A stretch of 64,000 nucleotides of DNA from Daphnia pulex (GCF_021134715.1 NC_060026.1:496001-560000); one strand, 5' to 3'; shown: positions 23,622-35,659, counted from the stretch's first letter. The notes: a model not told the origin generated them from the letters alone. Made by a program: numbers and translations.

Positions 23622-25780
23622 CACAATTAAATATCAGAATATCCAAATGACTGGATCACACATACAAAACAGTAGACGAGAGTATAGTATATAGGCAGTG
23701 AATTTGGCAACGAGTCTCGATCGCTTCGTACCTGCTGCAAACGAGAAAATATTAGACATCAACAGTTTGCATTTATTTTACCAGCTCCAGACATAAATTT
23801 GAATTTATACCCTAATAATGACTTGATACGAGACACGATGACACTGAGCACTTGAAGAAAAAATTGTTTCAATACAATTGATTGATGTATTTATTCTTTT
23901 TATTCTTCAAGCAGTTGCACACACTCGACAATGTGACTAACTTTCCTGCTCACGTGTTAAACTGCAGACATTTTTATCACCTACGTGCTTCTTAGTCTGA
24001 GTCCTAGATGGCGCTGATGTTTGTTTTGACGCGTTACAAAAAAATCCAACGTCACAAGCAATCAACAAACAAAATCTCACACGCCACTTACGTACGATCG
24101 CACAAGTTATGCAAGCATAAAGCCAGTACGTAGTATATTTGTATTTACTTGTTGAACCTGTGTTATCAATCGCAGATGGAATACGACCAGCAACTGCAAT
24201 TTGTCAGTGACGTTTTCAAAATGCTGAAAATGTGTAAGTTGCTCTATACTAAAATTCGTTTTCTTTTCAAGGTTTTCAATTTTCATTCAGACATTTCTTT
24301 CTAGGGAATAGTGGGTCAAGGTTGGAAAGATAAGGAAACTATACAAATGTAACAGAAGGTCTTGCCACATTTGCATCACAGATGCCATGTATGTCTTATG
24401 GCTACTTAAAGAAAGGTATGATAACCTTGAGTCCTTGACGGCTAATCTAATATTCATATTTAATTAAGATAACTTTAACTGTGCAAGTGGTGTATCTATT
24501 TTTTCGAACTGAAAATTTGTAATGTTTCACATTGACAGAAACATTTTTTTAAAAAGTATACTTAAAATTTGCAGACATTGCATAGATGCGTCGAATCGAC
24601 ACAGATAGGAAAAACATCAACGTCGCCATGTAAAAGTCTGGCAAAGTTTTTTCCCGCCTTCGATCATACATTGATTAGGTAAATTCAATTGTCTGACAAG
24701 TAGGTTGAATACAACACCATAATTCTAATTATCATCGCAGTAAATTTCTGTTAAGACAGATGACGAGACCTACATCTTCTAGCGACAGCATATGTCGGGT
24801 ACAATGACGAAACCCGAAGACCAATTCCTGGTTAGTCTCCATTTGTTTTGTGTTGTGTCTCAAGGTAATTTACATCTATAAGAAATTATATTTGTGCAGA
24901 CTAAGAATCTCTTTTCGCTAGGACAAAATGAACAAAATCAAGTGCCCTGTCAGCCGAAAAGTGCACTCGGGAGGTATTTCCACATTGACAGACAGACACC
25001 AATCGCTGAAGCTAAATGGAGAAGAACACAGCCGAGATGGAACTTTGTATGGAAAGTGAAGGCCACCCAAAGCAGAAGTTCACGAGGAGGCATTCAATTT
25101 GGAAGGTTAGGTGAGTTGCTTGATATTTTGCGTTTGTGATTGTAGTCTATGTAAAACAATGGCACTGCCGATTCACTGTGCTAGGATATTCTAATTACTG
25201 CTGCGGCTAATTTTTTCCTGCTAGTCCAATTTTCCTTGTAACTTTAATTACTGCATTCAATTCACTCTGGAAGTGTAACGTGATCTCAATGAAGCTATAT
25301 AGATATTACTTTTCTCAAAATTTCACATTTTAATAAATATCTATATTCTCACACAAATCACATTCACAGCTATATTTTAAATTGTTGAATTAATTATTCG
25401 TAATTTTAAAGATTTATTTATTAGGAAACCATACATTCACTTGATCACCGTCTTTTTATTTATTGAGAATAATTCGACGCTGCCGAGGATTAAGGTCATT
25501 AGAGTAGTGGTGGGAGCGTATGGTCTGTCTTAATTAGATATTTACGCAAGAATGACGTCCACCACAAATAAGCTGCTGACTGGTGTCCTGCAAATTGAAA
25601 CCTCATAAAATAGACTTTGAGTTGAGGACGGTCAGTTCGTTCGCTTAACGGTAAACAAACGTACGCAACGACGAAGAATTGAGTTCGTGGTGTGCATGTC
25701 CGTCGGTCTTGGTCAATCTCAAAGGGTGTTACATATTCTTCGTTCCAATAAAGATTTCAAGTATCTGCTGGATGCTGGCG
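23622..25780. other. Upstream of Spargel; possible spliced non-coding transcript on +
   Basis: The left 0.5 kb should hold the Spargel promoter. From about 24170 several AG...GT-bounded short segments occur on the plus strand: one with an ATG reading MEYDQQLQFVSDVFKMLKM that stops within the next segment, and others near 24380, 24573, 24781 and 24899. None extends into a convincing protein. A divergent long non-coding RNA is possible; the evidence is weak. Confidence 0.3.
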
Positions 25781-25781
25781 T

Positions 25782-25793
25782 GTATATATATAA
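25782..25793 (+). promoter_or_regulatory. TATA box and initiator of small orphan gene
   Basis: GTATATATATAAG is followed about 28 bases later by TTCGTCAGTTGAG, an arthropod-type TCAGT initiator. This is the best core promoter in the stretch and gives weight to the small gene downstream. Confidence 0.6.
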
Positions 25794-25884
25794 GGACAGG
25801 CGATTTCATTCGTCAGTTGAGTTTCGGTTGAATCGACAGCACGCAGTTGTTTCTTTCGTGCAGTTTTTCACGTCGCGCTTGAAG

Positions 25885-26325
25885 ATGGTTTACTGCTACA
25901 TCCTGGTGAGAGTGCATCAACAATTGTAGAATCAGTCAGTTATTGAAATGGTAATTAATCGTTCGTACTTGTTTGTTATGCAGATGATTGGCTTGGCAGT
26001 GATGAGAACAGTGAGGATGGCCTGGAGTGTTGATACTGGTCATCCGTCGCTGTTTTGTTACGTCAATGGCTCGGTCGAACAACAATTCGATTATTTCCAT
26101 TTCACCCAAACGTTATTCGCCAACCAGCGAATCGGAATAAGTCTCTGGATAAGAACGTTTACGTTATTCTGTCTGCATTTAGGCACATTTGATTCTCAAC
26201 TTCATTTCACTCCCACCTACCGTCTCCGACATTTCTTTCCGTATTCACCCATTTCGTACGCAAGTTTATTACATCAACAATCAGCTAGCATTTATCTGCA
26301 CTGGTTGGTCAGACGTTACGCGTGA
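25885..26325 (+). CDS. Small unrecognised protein, possibly secreted
   Basis: I do not recognise this gene. The first coding exon starts at ATG 25885 and reads MVYCYIL, ending at a GTGAGA donor. The second starts after TATGCAG at 25984 and reads MIGLAVMRTVRMAWSVDTGH onward to a TGA at 26325. The phase is kept, giving about 120 residues. The N-terminus is hydrophobic enough for a signal peptide or anchor. The rest is rich in Phe, His, Tyr and Leu with no repeats and few Cys. Support comes from the TATA/initiator 60-100 bases upstream and the intron placement just after a short hydrophobic exon, a plan seen in other secreted genes of this window. It could instead be a non-coding transcript. Confidence 0.35.
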
Positions 26326-27437
26326 CGTACCGATTTGAGGCTAAATCCTATACTAATATTTGAACAGTGCAAGCCAGTCGGCGGTCTGTACATAGCAAAT
26401 GAACAAAGGCACAAATAATGATGCCGTGATTTACCTTTTAAAACAGAAATCTTATAAATTGTGTTTTGTTTTTCGGTGCCGTTTCACAACAGACATGCCC
26501 TCTTCCCACGAATAAGGAAGTGATTCTAATGGTAATGCGATTGTAGTGAAATCACCCGCTAAAGCGCCAACAAGAAGTGTCTGTACGCCCTATATTATTT
26601 GAAGTATAGGCCAACACGGGCCAATATAGCGTCTGGCTAATTCTGTAAATGTGAATGCCCATCGTTCTTTTCCTTTAATTGTACATGTTCCCAAAAAACA
26701 TGCTGTAAAACAGCAATAAGTGGCAAAATATGTGTAACTACTGTACGTGTTAATGCGCTGCATACAAAATAAAAATGCCACAAGTGGACTCATAGGATAT
26801 TTGAGTCGGAAAATAAAACTAATAAACATCAGAATGAAAAACATGTCAACCGTTGTTATTCCCTCTCTGATTCTCTACCGACTACCCAAATTCAAATTTG
26901 AACTTGGCGGGGAAATAGCAGGGCTTGTAGAACATAGACGTACGAGAGAGGACATGTGTAACGGGGGGAAACCAACGTAAAAACTAATGGCAAAGAACAG
27001 GAAAGGTGAGACACGATTCATCAACTGCATTTACATTGATTTCAGCTGTTTCGGAGTTAGATTGTGCGCATCGCAGTTCTGTTAAATAAATAACTGAAAC
27101 TGTACCACAGATAAAATGGGGGCACAAAAATAAAAAAAAGTCCCTAGTTGGAAGATAATTTCCAGCCTCGCTGATAGTCAGCTGGTTTGATTGAATCTAT
27201 TGATTTAATCCATAGGCGCTCAAATAGTAGATTGCCTCTTTAGCAATTGTCTTCTAACGAAGACTTGAAGGGGATCAACTCAAATCAAAGGTTGTGCAAT
27301 GAAAATCAACAATAAGTGCTCATCAGTTGTTTTCGACGAGGCTTGCGACACCTCGATTTATCTCGTCATTAAAAGCAAACATCTAAATCTGAGTTGTCTT
27401 GCATCATTCTATAAGATTTCAATGGCTTGTGTCCCAA
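26326..27437. other. Intergenic
   Basis: AT-rich spacer with no gene or RNA I can support. Confidence 0.5.
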
Positions 27438-27445
27438 TATATAAA
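27438..27445 (+). promoter_or_regulatory. TATA box of Caspr-like/C1q gene
   Basis: TATATAAA, 61 bases upstream of the chosen ATG. Confidence 0.65.
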
Positions 27446-27498
27446 TCGCAACGCTCAAGTTGAAACCATTTCAGGTCAGACACTACGAGAAGGTGAAA

Positions 27499-29896
27499 AT
27501 GGCCAAATTTTACACCATTTTGATTGGTTTCTTCATTTTGGTATCTGCATGGACGAGTGGCTCGACGGCGGATGACCGTCTATCTTTAGCGCAACTGCAG
27601 GAGCAATTGCAGCAGCTGAAAACCAACTACGTAAGACAACTGTTTTTTCACTGATTTGATTTCACGTGAATGCACTGAACTGAATGCAGCAGCTGCATTC
27701 AATTCTCTTTCTCACTACACAATTTTTCAATTAAATTTCATTGAAAATTTGTTATACAATTCTATCAACAGGGAATTTTGGAAGAAAAGGTTCTTAGACT
27801 AGAACTCGCCCAACTAGCCACTGGCGATAGACAAACAAATCAAGCGCAAACCAAGAACGCCATCTTTAGAACTTGCAGCGAAGCTCGTACGGTCGATCCG
27901 TCACTGGCATCCGGAATGTACTGGATTGACCCTGATGGAGAGGGAGTTGGGGACGACCCCATATACGTTTCCTGCGACATGGCGACAGGTACACAGAAGA
28001 GGATAATGCGCATTAATAAAAAGAGATTGTATAACAAACGGCTTTACACGGTTTTACAGGGAAAACGTCCGTCTCACACGACAGCGAATCGCCGATAGAC
28101 GTGGGCCATTGCCCTGACCCTGGATGTTATTCAAGAGAAATCATCTACAGCGCAACTATGAGACAAATGACAACACTAGTTGAACTCTCTGACGAATGCC
28201 ACCAGTCGATCAAAGTATCGTATAGAATAAAATCTCTTTAAAAGATAAAACCTATGCAAATAAAAGCCACCTAATTATTCTCTTTCAATTATAGTACGAC
28301 TGCAATTACGCTCCATTCGAGACAAATGGTGTCACTTACAGTTGGTGGAATGACAGAAATGGAAATCCGCAATATTTCTGGGCCGGAAGCGATTCAAGCG
28401 TTCACACCTGTCAGTGCGGAATAGACGGAAATTGCGTCGATTCTATTGTCAAATGCAACTGTGATGCAACTGTTCCACTATTGTTAAGCGATAGCGGTAA
28501 ATTTGAATGCGTTTGAATGGCGATTGGCAACTGCCAATTTAACCAAATTCTTTTCACTTTTTTTTTTTTCAATTGAAATGCACAGGTGTTATAACGGAAA
28601 AGACGTTGCTGCCAATCACGAAATTAAACTTTGGTCGGACCCAACTCTCATCTTCGTCCGGCGCTCACACCCTCGGCCGATTCGAATGTAGCGGCGGCAC
28701 AACCGTCACGGGAATGCCAACTTCATGCGAAGATTTATGGAGAAGTGGACATCGTCTGAGCGGATTGTACTTCGTCATGGAAGGGAAACTAGTCAAAAAT
28801 GTTTACTGCGATTTCGCCAAATTGCCGGGTGAAGCAGGTAGTCCGACACGTAGAAATAATGAATGAACTCCGTGATTAAACCTATACCATTTCTCCACAA
28901 GGTTTCCAGAGCTTGATTGGATATGCCGAAGTTAAACCGAAACCCACTTACTTCGATATCCCAACATCCTGTGCTAATTTGAAGGGAACTGGTCACACTT
29001 CAAGCGGATTGTATTTAGTCAAAGAAGGTGAACTAGTCAAAAATGTTTACTGCAATTTCACCAAATTGCCGGAGGAAGCAGGTATATATAATAAAAACAA
29101 ATTAAGTTGGCGACCAACCCTAACTTGACTTTCCCCAGGTTTCCAGAGCTTGATTGGATACGCAGAAGTAAAACCAAAACCCACGTATTTTGGTATTCCA
29201 ACTTCCTGCGCTAATTTGAAGGGAACGGGTCACACCTCAAGCGGACTGTACTCCGTCATGGGATCCACAATGGTTGAGACGGTTTTCTGCGATTTTACGA
29301 AAACTACGGGCGATCCAGGTGCATAACACAAACCTTTACATTACGTGTTATCTCATGAAAATCAATGTCTAATTATTAACAATACCGAATCTAATATAAC
29401 GCCCGCAGCGTTCCAGACATGGATTGGATTCGATGGCGTCCAGTCAACCTCCGTCTATTTCTACGTCCAGAGAAACGGCGATTTTCGTTCGACAAACAAT
29501 CCGATAACGTTCGATGTCGTACGGACCAACACGGGAGGGGCAATGAACGCAGGAAACGGCAAATTTACGGCGCCTGTCACTGGGACCTACTTCTTCTCTT
29601 TCTCCGGTATTGCCTACATGATCGGAACGACAAGTGACGGAGATTTTCAAGCATCTTTAAGGAGGAACGGCGAACAAATTGGGCGAGTCGAAACGAAAAT
29701 GACTCAAGGTTTGAGTACCGACGGCTACTCTCTCCAATCAACGCTACATCTCCAGTCTGGCGAACAAATTTGGATGCAGTCCGATAGAGAGTCCAACATG
29801 TACCTACACGATGACGGAAACCACTACACCCACTTTACCGGCTGGCTGCTGCAGGAAGATGTCGCTCAATCGTTTAAAAACAGGCTACTGTTATAG
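27499..29896 (+). CDS. Secreted Caspr-like/fibrinogen-like module protein with three 60-residue repeats and C-terminal C1q domain
   Basis: Eight exons (27499-27630, 27772-27988, 28060-28214, 28295-28496, 28586-28837, 28902-29081, 29139-29318, 29409-29896) join in phase to about 600 residues. Order: signal peptide (FYTILIGFFILVSAW), a short coiled coil (LSLAQLQEQLQQLK), then a fibrinogen/contactin-associated-protein-like module (GMYWIDPDGEGV, VSCDMATG, YSWWNDRNGNPQYFWAG, HTCQCGIDGNC, KCNCDA, HTLGRFECSG). Three repeats follow of the type PTSCANLKGTGHTSSGLY, VKNVYCNFTKLP and FQSLIGYAEVKPKPTYF, and last a C1q domain (NGKFTAPVTGTYFFSFSG, SLQSTLHLQSGEQIWM, HYTHFTGWLL). C1q-domain proteins act as secreted pattern-recognition or adhesion lectin-like molecules. 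Exons 6 and 7 are both 180 bp with the same phase, a plain exon duplication. The ATG at 27499 is preferred over an upstream in-frame start because it begins the signal peptide. Confidence 0.88.
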
Positions 29897-30086
29897 TCAT
29901 TGCACTTGTGCGTCTCATCAAAAAAATTAGACAGGCATTAAAAATCTGTAGAAAGGGGAGCGGGAGCTAGTTGGTCTAATTCTAAATACATATAACCCAA
30001 ATGATATTCTTTGCAACTGTCCATTTTCTAGTCTCCTTTAACGAAATAAAAAATAAATATCAACTGCGTCCTACCTTGAAGTAAAA

Positions 30087-32108
30087 TTGTATAAGAACTG
30101 GGAGACAACTTGCAAACAAATCAGAAAACTCAAAGACTGCTTTGATGTGGCGGGGGCAACATCGACAACGGACCCATCATCAGTCCAGCAAAGTCCAGCT
30201 ACGACTATTGCGACTAACATCACACCGGTCACATCCATTCACCCTCATATTACTACTCCCCAGCTCATCCAACAGCAGGAAGTAATCACTTCTAATGCCC
30301 AAGTTATCCATCGAGGTGAACACCGAGGTAGCAGCAGACTACTCATTCAATTAAGTCACTTATGCACCGACACAGCATTAGTCGATGGTGTGATTTTGCA
30401 CAAATTGCCATTGAAAATCCTTTCGACATTTGACGGTGCTTCTTCCATCGTCAAGCGATTCTCTTTCGGCGAGCCCAGCAAGCTGACGGGCAAAACGGCG
30501 AGCAAAACAATTCTGTTGATGGGAGCCACGGGATCGGGAAAGACGACGTGGATCAACGCCATGGTCAATTATGTCCTGGGAGTAAAATGGGACGATCCAT
30601 TCCGTTTTGTTCTCATCGACGAGGAAGTCAGAGGAGCATCGCAAGCTCACAGCCAAACACAAGAAATCACCGCCTACGACCTGCACTTCCAAGATGGATT
30701 CCGCATTCCTTTTTCTCTGACCATTGTAGATACGCCGGGATTCGGAGATACCGGAGGGATTGGACGTGACAACGAAATCACTACGGCCATTCAAAAGTTT
30801 TTTGAACATCAAAACGGCATTCAGGTAATAAACAACATGACAAATTGGAAAGATTAAATCTTAAACGAACTATAAAAATATTCATTTATGCAGGAATTGA
30901 ATGCCGTTGGCTTCGTCGTGCAATCCGCCCTGGCTCGACTAACCGCTTCGCAAAAATACATTTTCAATTCGGTCCTAACAGTTTTCGGCAAAGATATCGG
31001 AGAGAACGTTCGTTTCCTTATTACATTCGCTGACGGAGACCGACCTCCCGTCTTGGAGGCCATTAAGGAGGCCAAACTTCCCTGTCTCATGGATTCGAGT
31101 GGATTGCCTTGCCATCAAAGTTTCAACAACTGCGCCGTCTACAAGTCCAAATCTTCGGCGAACGCAAAACGACTCTGCTATCATTGGGAAGATGGAATCG
31201 AAAACTTCAAATCATTTTTTGATGAGATGTCTGACATGCCAACCAAATCGCTGCAGATGAGTAAAGAAGTGCTGGACTTGAAGAAACATCTCGAGATTCA
31301 ACTGGATTTCATGCACAGGGACATCAATCAGCAACTGATGAAGATGGAGGAATTGCGAAAGACGGAAGAAATCATCGCCCTGAACAGAGACAAGGTTGAC
31401 ACCAACAAGAATTTTGAGGTCAAAGTGCCTGTGTCTAAGAAAGCCAAGGTGCATGTTGGAGGTCAAAACGCCCTAAACTGCACCACATGCCAAGTGACAT
31501 GTCACTATCCTTGCAATCCAGGATTATGGTCGGGATTTTGTCCAGCATTTTGGCGATCGGAAAACATTGTGCCAAATATGGCAGGAGCAATAAATGTTTT
31601 CCAATCCATGACCAATTTAAGGAGCGAACCCATTCGAGTTCTCTCGGCAGTACTGGACACCGTGAAAAATACTGCATCAAACTTGGTATCGCCGACATGT
31701 AAAGTGTGCCCTGGCAACTGCCCCAGCAGTGACCACACAAACGAAGATGCTAAATGGGACTTTGTCCAACAAGAGGAGACGAGAACGATGGACGACGTGC
31801 GTCAAAAATACCAAGAGGCCATGGGACAGCAATTGAGCGCCGAAGGAATACTGAATGGTCTGCAAAATGAAGTCGAACAGCTGAAATCAGACATTATCAA
31901 GACAATGGCGGAAATCACTCGCTGTTCGAACGTGTTGAGGGAGAAAGCGCTGCGGGGTAATCCGCTCAGCACCCTGGAGTATATCCAGATGATTATTGAT
32001 GATGAGAGAAGAGACGAGAAACCCGGATACGAGGAGAGGATCAAGAGTTTGGAGGATGTGTTGAAGAGAGCCAGGCTCACCCAGGGTACTGTGGTTGGCA
32101 GGGAATGA
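30087..32108 (+). CDS. AIG1-like (GIMAP-related) GTPase with C-terminal coiled coil and Cys-rich module; start unresolved
   Basis: Two exons (to 30824, then 30894-32108) join after GIQ. The G domain has P-loop GATGSGKTT, then TLDE-type acidic LIDEEVRGASQ, switch/G3 DTPGFGDT and a G4-like FLITFADGDRPPVLEAI. This is the pattern of the large uncharacterised AIG1/septin-related G-domain proteins of aquatic invertebrates and fish. After the G domain come a helical stretch (MSKEVLDLKKHLEIQLDFMH) and a Cys-rich module: LNCTTCQVTCHYPCNPG then CKVCPGNCPSSDH and KWDFVQ. A terminal coiled coil follows. It is probably cytosolic; the role is unknown, with relatives of this G domain linked to immunity. No in-frame ATG precedes the P-loop region: the frame opens just after a TAA near 30055, so a first exon is missing from my model or the 5' end is lost. 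The Cys-rich module recurs in the kinase array at 45-53 kb. Confidence 0.8.
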
Positions 32109-32754
32109 CACTATAACGGCCAGGATTCTCTTTCAAAAATTAATTGCAACAAGCAAATTATTTTCCACTCTCATTATTTCTGCTTTCTCGTCACTATGAA
32201 AAACATTTCTGTAGCTATATAGTGATTATCATTTAGTACTAAAAAATGATAATTCCTCGAAAATGTTTTGACGAAAATAACCGAAAATACAATTATCATT
32301 TTGGGGGCATTCTAAGAATCAGTTTGTTACATTACATAAACAGCACCAACGGCATTTTGATTAATATCGTCGATCCTCTCCAAGTCTAATAAAGTCATCG
32401 ACTCATCGTCGACAAAAAAGAATTGAAGCTTCACCTATACATGTGATCGATGTGATGGTACACGTACTCCCACATCCATTCCATAGTCTACAACTCTACT
32501 TTGATTTATCGAAAAAAGAAGTTCTAAAATAATAAGTCGACGGCAGTTTCATTGCGTGAATGAAGGCATGGTAAAAAAAATTCAAGAACAACGCGCACCA
32601 ACTTTCAACTAGGCAAACTAGAACACTCAATCCCGTAAATGACTGGGGCTCGTCGCTTTCATCTTATCGAAAAGTAACCACTAACATTTTATAATCTGTT
32701 TCCCAGCACTAAAAACACACACACTCTCAAAATGAAAACGTAACAGGAAAAAAT
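32109..32754. other. Intergenic after the GTPase gene
   Basis: AT-rich, with repeated short AAAATGATAATT-like words near 32230-32300. No gene seen. Confidence 0.45.
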
Positions 32755-33290
32755 TTCAACGGCGTCCTACCTTGGAGGTGAATGCTGGACGGCAGATCTG
32801 GGTGCGGTGCTCCATCCCAAGTGAATCTCGTCGTCATAGCAGACGTCAGGTGAAATTGAAGCAGGGATTCCTTGTGAATCCATCCGCACTCAGATGGATG
32901 TATATGAGGACAGATAAGGGGAAAGGGAAGAAGAGACTTTGTGGGTGTTCCTTGTACATCAGCTAAATATCAAATGATTACGTCACTTGTAAGAAAATTC
33001 CAGCAGGGAGAAACAAGGTGGAAATCGTAAGTTACTCACTTGCAGCGGGGATGGTTCGTCTGGTTCTGGTTCGTCGATCCATCCCTGTCATCCGGAATGT
33101 ACTGGATCGATCCCGACGGCCAGGGAGTTGACCCGATTCATTCCAATTGCGACATGGCGTCAGGTACAAAAAACTGTTTCGAGGCGCCTAAATACAGAAG
33201 TAAGATATTCACCATCACTAATGACTTGACAGGAAAAACATACGTCCAACACAATGTAGCGAAGACCAGATAGACGTAGACCGAATTGCA
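32755..33290 (+). pseudogene. Relics of a Caspr-like/C1q paralogue
   Basis: Two fragments match the gene at 27.5-29.9 kb. At about 32765-32880 the frame reads TLEVNAGRQIWV then GFLVNP, resembling the C1q end (TLHLQSGEQIWM then WLLQE). At about 33075-33165 it reads DPSLSSGMYWIDPDGQGV then NCDMASG, resembling exon 2, including the donor position after the Gly codon, and is followed by a GKTYVQH fragment like the next exon's GKTSVSH. The intervening exons are gone and the order is wrong for a single gene, so these are remnants of one or two decayed copies. Confidence 0.7.
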
Positions 33291-34032
33291 CTAAACCTTT
33301 TGCTTTTTGATGTTATTCGAGCCGAGGATATGAGATAATTTGTCCGGATTTACAGTGAGTGGTTCGAAGGTCATCATGCAAAACATTTTGATGAAGAAGC
33401 AGAGTTGTAGATGAGCGTCGAAATCTGTTGAATGAATGAAAATGAATTAGATGAAGCTGAAAGGAAAGTTAACACTAGGGTTTATACCAGCTTCTTGAAG
33501 GGTGGCCAGGAGTAGATCGCATATAGCATATGCCTTGGGAATATGTGTGCAGCCAGCTGCCTGCGTATGTAGACTAAATCCATCACAAGGACTGCATTCC
33601 GCTGGACTAATTTGATAGGTGAACCCTTTATCCAGTGCCCAGAGTTATACAGGAACAATGAAGTGAAGCACATGACGTTAATATCACAGCAGCGGGGGAA
33701 GGCAATTCTTACATGTAGACACTGTCCCAACATAAAACTGCCAAAAAATAAAAATGTCTTAATTAACAAGAAGGTAAAAATAAAGAAAGCAAATCTAACA
33801 GCATCAAAACTAAAGTAGTAACACACACACACACTACTCCTATGCTGCAAGTAAAGCTCATTGGACCTTGCCGTCGCATGCGTGGTATGTAGGACTTCCT
33901 ATTTCTGTTATTTATTTTTTGTTTCAATTCAATTTTTATTCATGTGTGTTTGTTTAATACTTTTACATCTGGGCCAATGGCGAAAACGTTTCATTCCTCG
34001 ACAGGTGGAACCCAATTTTATTTAAACAAAAT
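33291..34032. other. Intergenic
   Basis: No gene supported. A frame on the minus strand (33482-33850) has no recognisable domain. Confidence 0.4.
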
Positions 34033-34300
34033 TTGCATTACTGCGGTAGGCTGGCCCATATATCGATTAACGTGCGGTTGGGAGAGATGAAACGCGTCAT
34101 GGAAATATCAAACAGGAAGCCAAACAAAACATGTGCGTACCTTTGGTTAAGTCAAGTAACTATTACCATGGTAACGGCTTTCCCATCTCACAATTCTACT
34201 TTTCCAACATCCGTCACAGATTCCGCGTTTCCCTCTTCTACCCAGTACGAGCGCACTCAAAAATCAAGTTCCTTCCGAAACCACAACAGGTTAACTGGTT
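34033..34300 (+). repeat. Cytokine-upstream repeat, copy 1
   Basis: About 260 bases beginning TTACTGCGGTAGGCTGGCCC, also at 34567-34820 and 37660-37925. Shared features are GTCAAACAGGA(A/T)G, CCATGG within an X-box-like site, TTTCCAACATCCG and GAGCGCACTCA. Copies 1 and 3 are the closest, since the whole cytokine block is duplicated. Confidence 0.85.
34162..34175. promoter_or_regulatory. X-box-like (RFX-type) palindrome
   Basis: ATTACCATGGTAAC, close to the RFX consensus of two RYYNCC/GGNRAC-type half-sites. It lies 1 kb upstream of the first IL-17-like gene. Confidence 0.4.
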
Positions 34301-34566
34301 AACCTTATTTTTAAAACAATTTTGGAAACTCCAAGCCTTTGCCTTTGTTGGGTTAGCCATTACAACCTAACTCATCCCAAAACAGAATCCCATAAAAAAT
34401 TTGTCAACTGCATTAGTATTCCAAATTGCATGAACCACGAATTTGTGACCAATAATAAACCTTAAACGTCGACGGAGAGATCCATCCCAAAACCTAGCTT
34501 TTATAGCCATTCCACCATTAAAAAAAAAAGTTGAAACATGCGCAAGGAATAGCATCAGAATAATCT

Positions 34567-34820
34567 CGGTTAGCTGGCACAGATACCGACGAACTTGCGG
34601 TTATAGGAAGGATAGAACGCGTCATATAGAAATGTCAAACAGGAAGCCAAAAACAAATGCTTATCTCTAATAGATAATGTACCATGGTAAATTCCATCTT
34701 TCAAAATCTAACTTTTCCAACATCCGTCAAGAATTCCGCGTTTCCCTGTTCTTCCCTCCTTCAAGCGCACTCAATGCTCCACTTCCTTCCGAAACCCAAA
34801 AAGTTTAACGTTATGTGGGA
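34567..34820 (+). repeat. Cytokine-upstream repeat, copy 2 (diverged)
   Basis: Shares GAACGCGTCAT, GTCAAACAGGAAGCCAAA, TACCATGGTAAA, CTTTTCCAACATCCGTCA and CTTCCTTCCGAAACCC with copy 1, with several deletions. The X-box-like site is half lost. Confidence 0.8.
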
Positions 34821-35107
34821 AATAACAAACGGAAATTTACACGTGTACTGCTGGATATCCTGTAGAAAAAGGAACAACCACATGTCGAGAAGACGAGATG
34901 TTTGGGCGAACTTTAATAAAAAGCACGATAAAAAATACTGACGTAGAACGACGCGACTCGCGTCACTATATGAACGGGAAATGGACCGGACATTTTCAGA
35001 CGTAATAGAATAATCCGTTAAAACCTCCAACAATTACTAAACTGTGCTAATTACATGCGTGGCCTTTACATCATTTCACATTTTCCAAATGACGTCTTTC
35101 ATTTTCA

Positions 35108-35113
35108 TATAAA
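35108..35113 (+). promoter_or_regulatory. TATA box of IL-17-like gene 1
   Basis: TATAAA in CATATAAAGACGGTGGATTC, 105 bases before the ATG. The same promoter sequence is kept at gene 2 (38183). Confidence 0.7.
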
Positions 35114-35212
35114 GACGGTGGATTCGGAAACAGAATTCATCACAACTCCTGAGAGCTCAACTCATAGTTACTACTCTAAATTAGTCCCAGTACACTTAAT
35201 ATCTAAACTACC

Positions 35213-35659
35213 ATGTCGATGCAAACTATCTTGTTTTTGGTTACCTTTTGCATCTCTGCTGCGTATTGCCGGATCATACCAAGCCTGGGAAATCCAAATG
35301 GCTTGGATCAACTCGTACAGCCTCGCACCGTTTCTATCGTGGACGAACTACAGGAACTCGGCCGACATCCCCAAACTGTTTGTCCTTTCCAAGTGGAAGA
35401 GAAAACTGAAGAAAACGACCATCCGCACGGAAATGTTATCGTCGCCATCAACGAACTCGTTTGTTCAGGAGCCTGCAAAAATGAAAACTGTAGCAAGACA
35501 GGAGGCAGTTGCAAACAGCTGATAACGACTCTGCGGGTTTCCATTAGAAATCCGGCGACCGGCCTACCAGAAAAGATCATCTCCACTAACGTCGCAGCTG
35601 GATGTAGCTGCACACCACAAGATACTGGAGCTCTGGGCGAGGACGTTTCAACTGCGTGA
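35213..35659 (+). CDS. IL-17-like secreted cytokine 1
   Basis: Single-exon 148-residue protein. Signal peptide SMQTILFLVTFCISAAYC is followed by a short pro-like region and then a Cys-rich domain: VCPF, then VIVAINELVCSGACKNENC, GGSCKQL, TLRVSI and a final AAGCSCTP. The arrangement (P-x-x-x-x-E-x-x-C-x-x-x-C, a later C, a strand with LRV, and a closing GCxC) fits the IL-17 cystine-knot-like fold, whose members end in VGCTCV. Other cystine-knot ligands such as Spaetzle are less likely given the GCSC ending. Seven Cys follow the signal peptide, so one may be free or pair between chains. Known family role: secreted pro-inflammatory ligand. A paralogue lies 3.9 kb downstream in a duplicated block. 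Confidence 0.65.
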   Translation: MSMQTILFLVTFCISAAYCRIIPSLGNPNGLDQLVQPRTVSIVDELQELGRHPQTVCPFQVEEKTEENDHPHGNVIVAINELVCSGACKNENCSKTGGSCKQLITTLRVSIRNPATGLPEKIISTNVAAGCSCTPQDTGALGEDVSTA

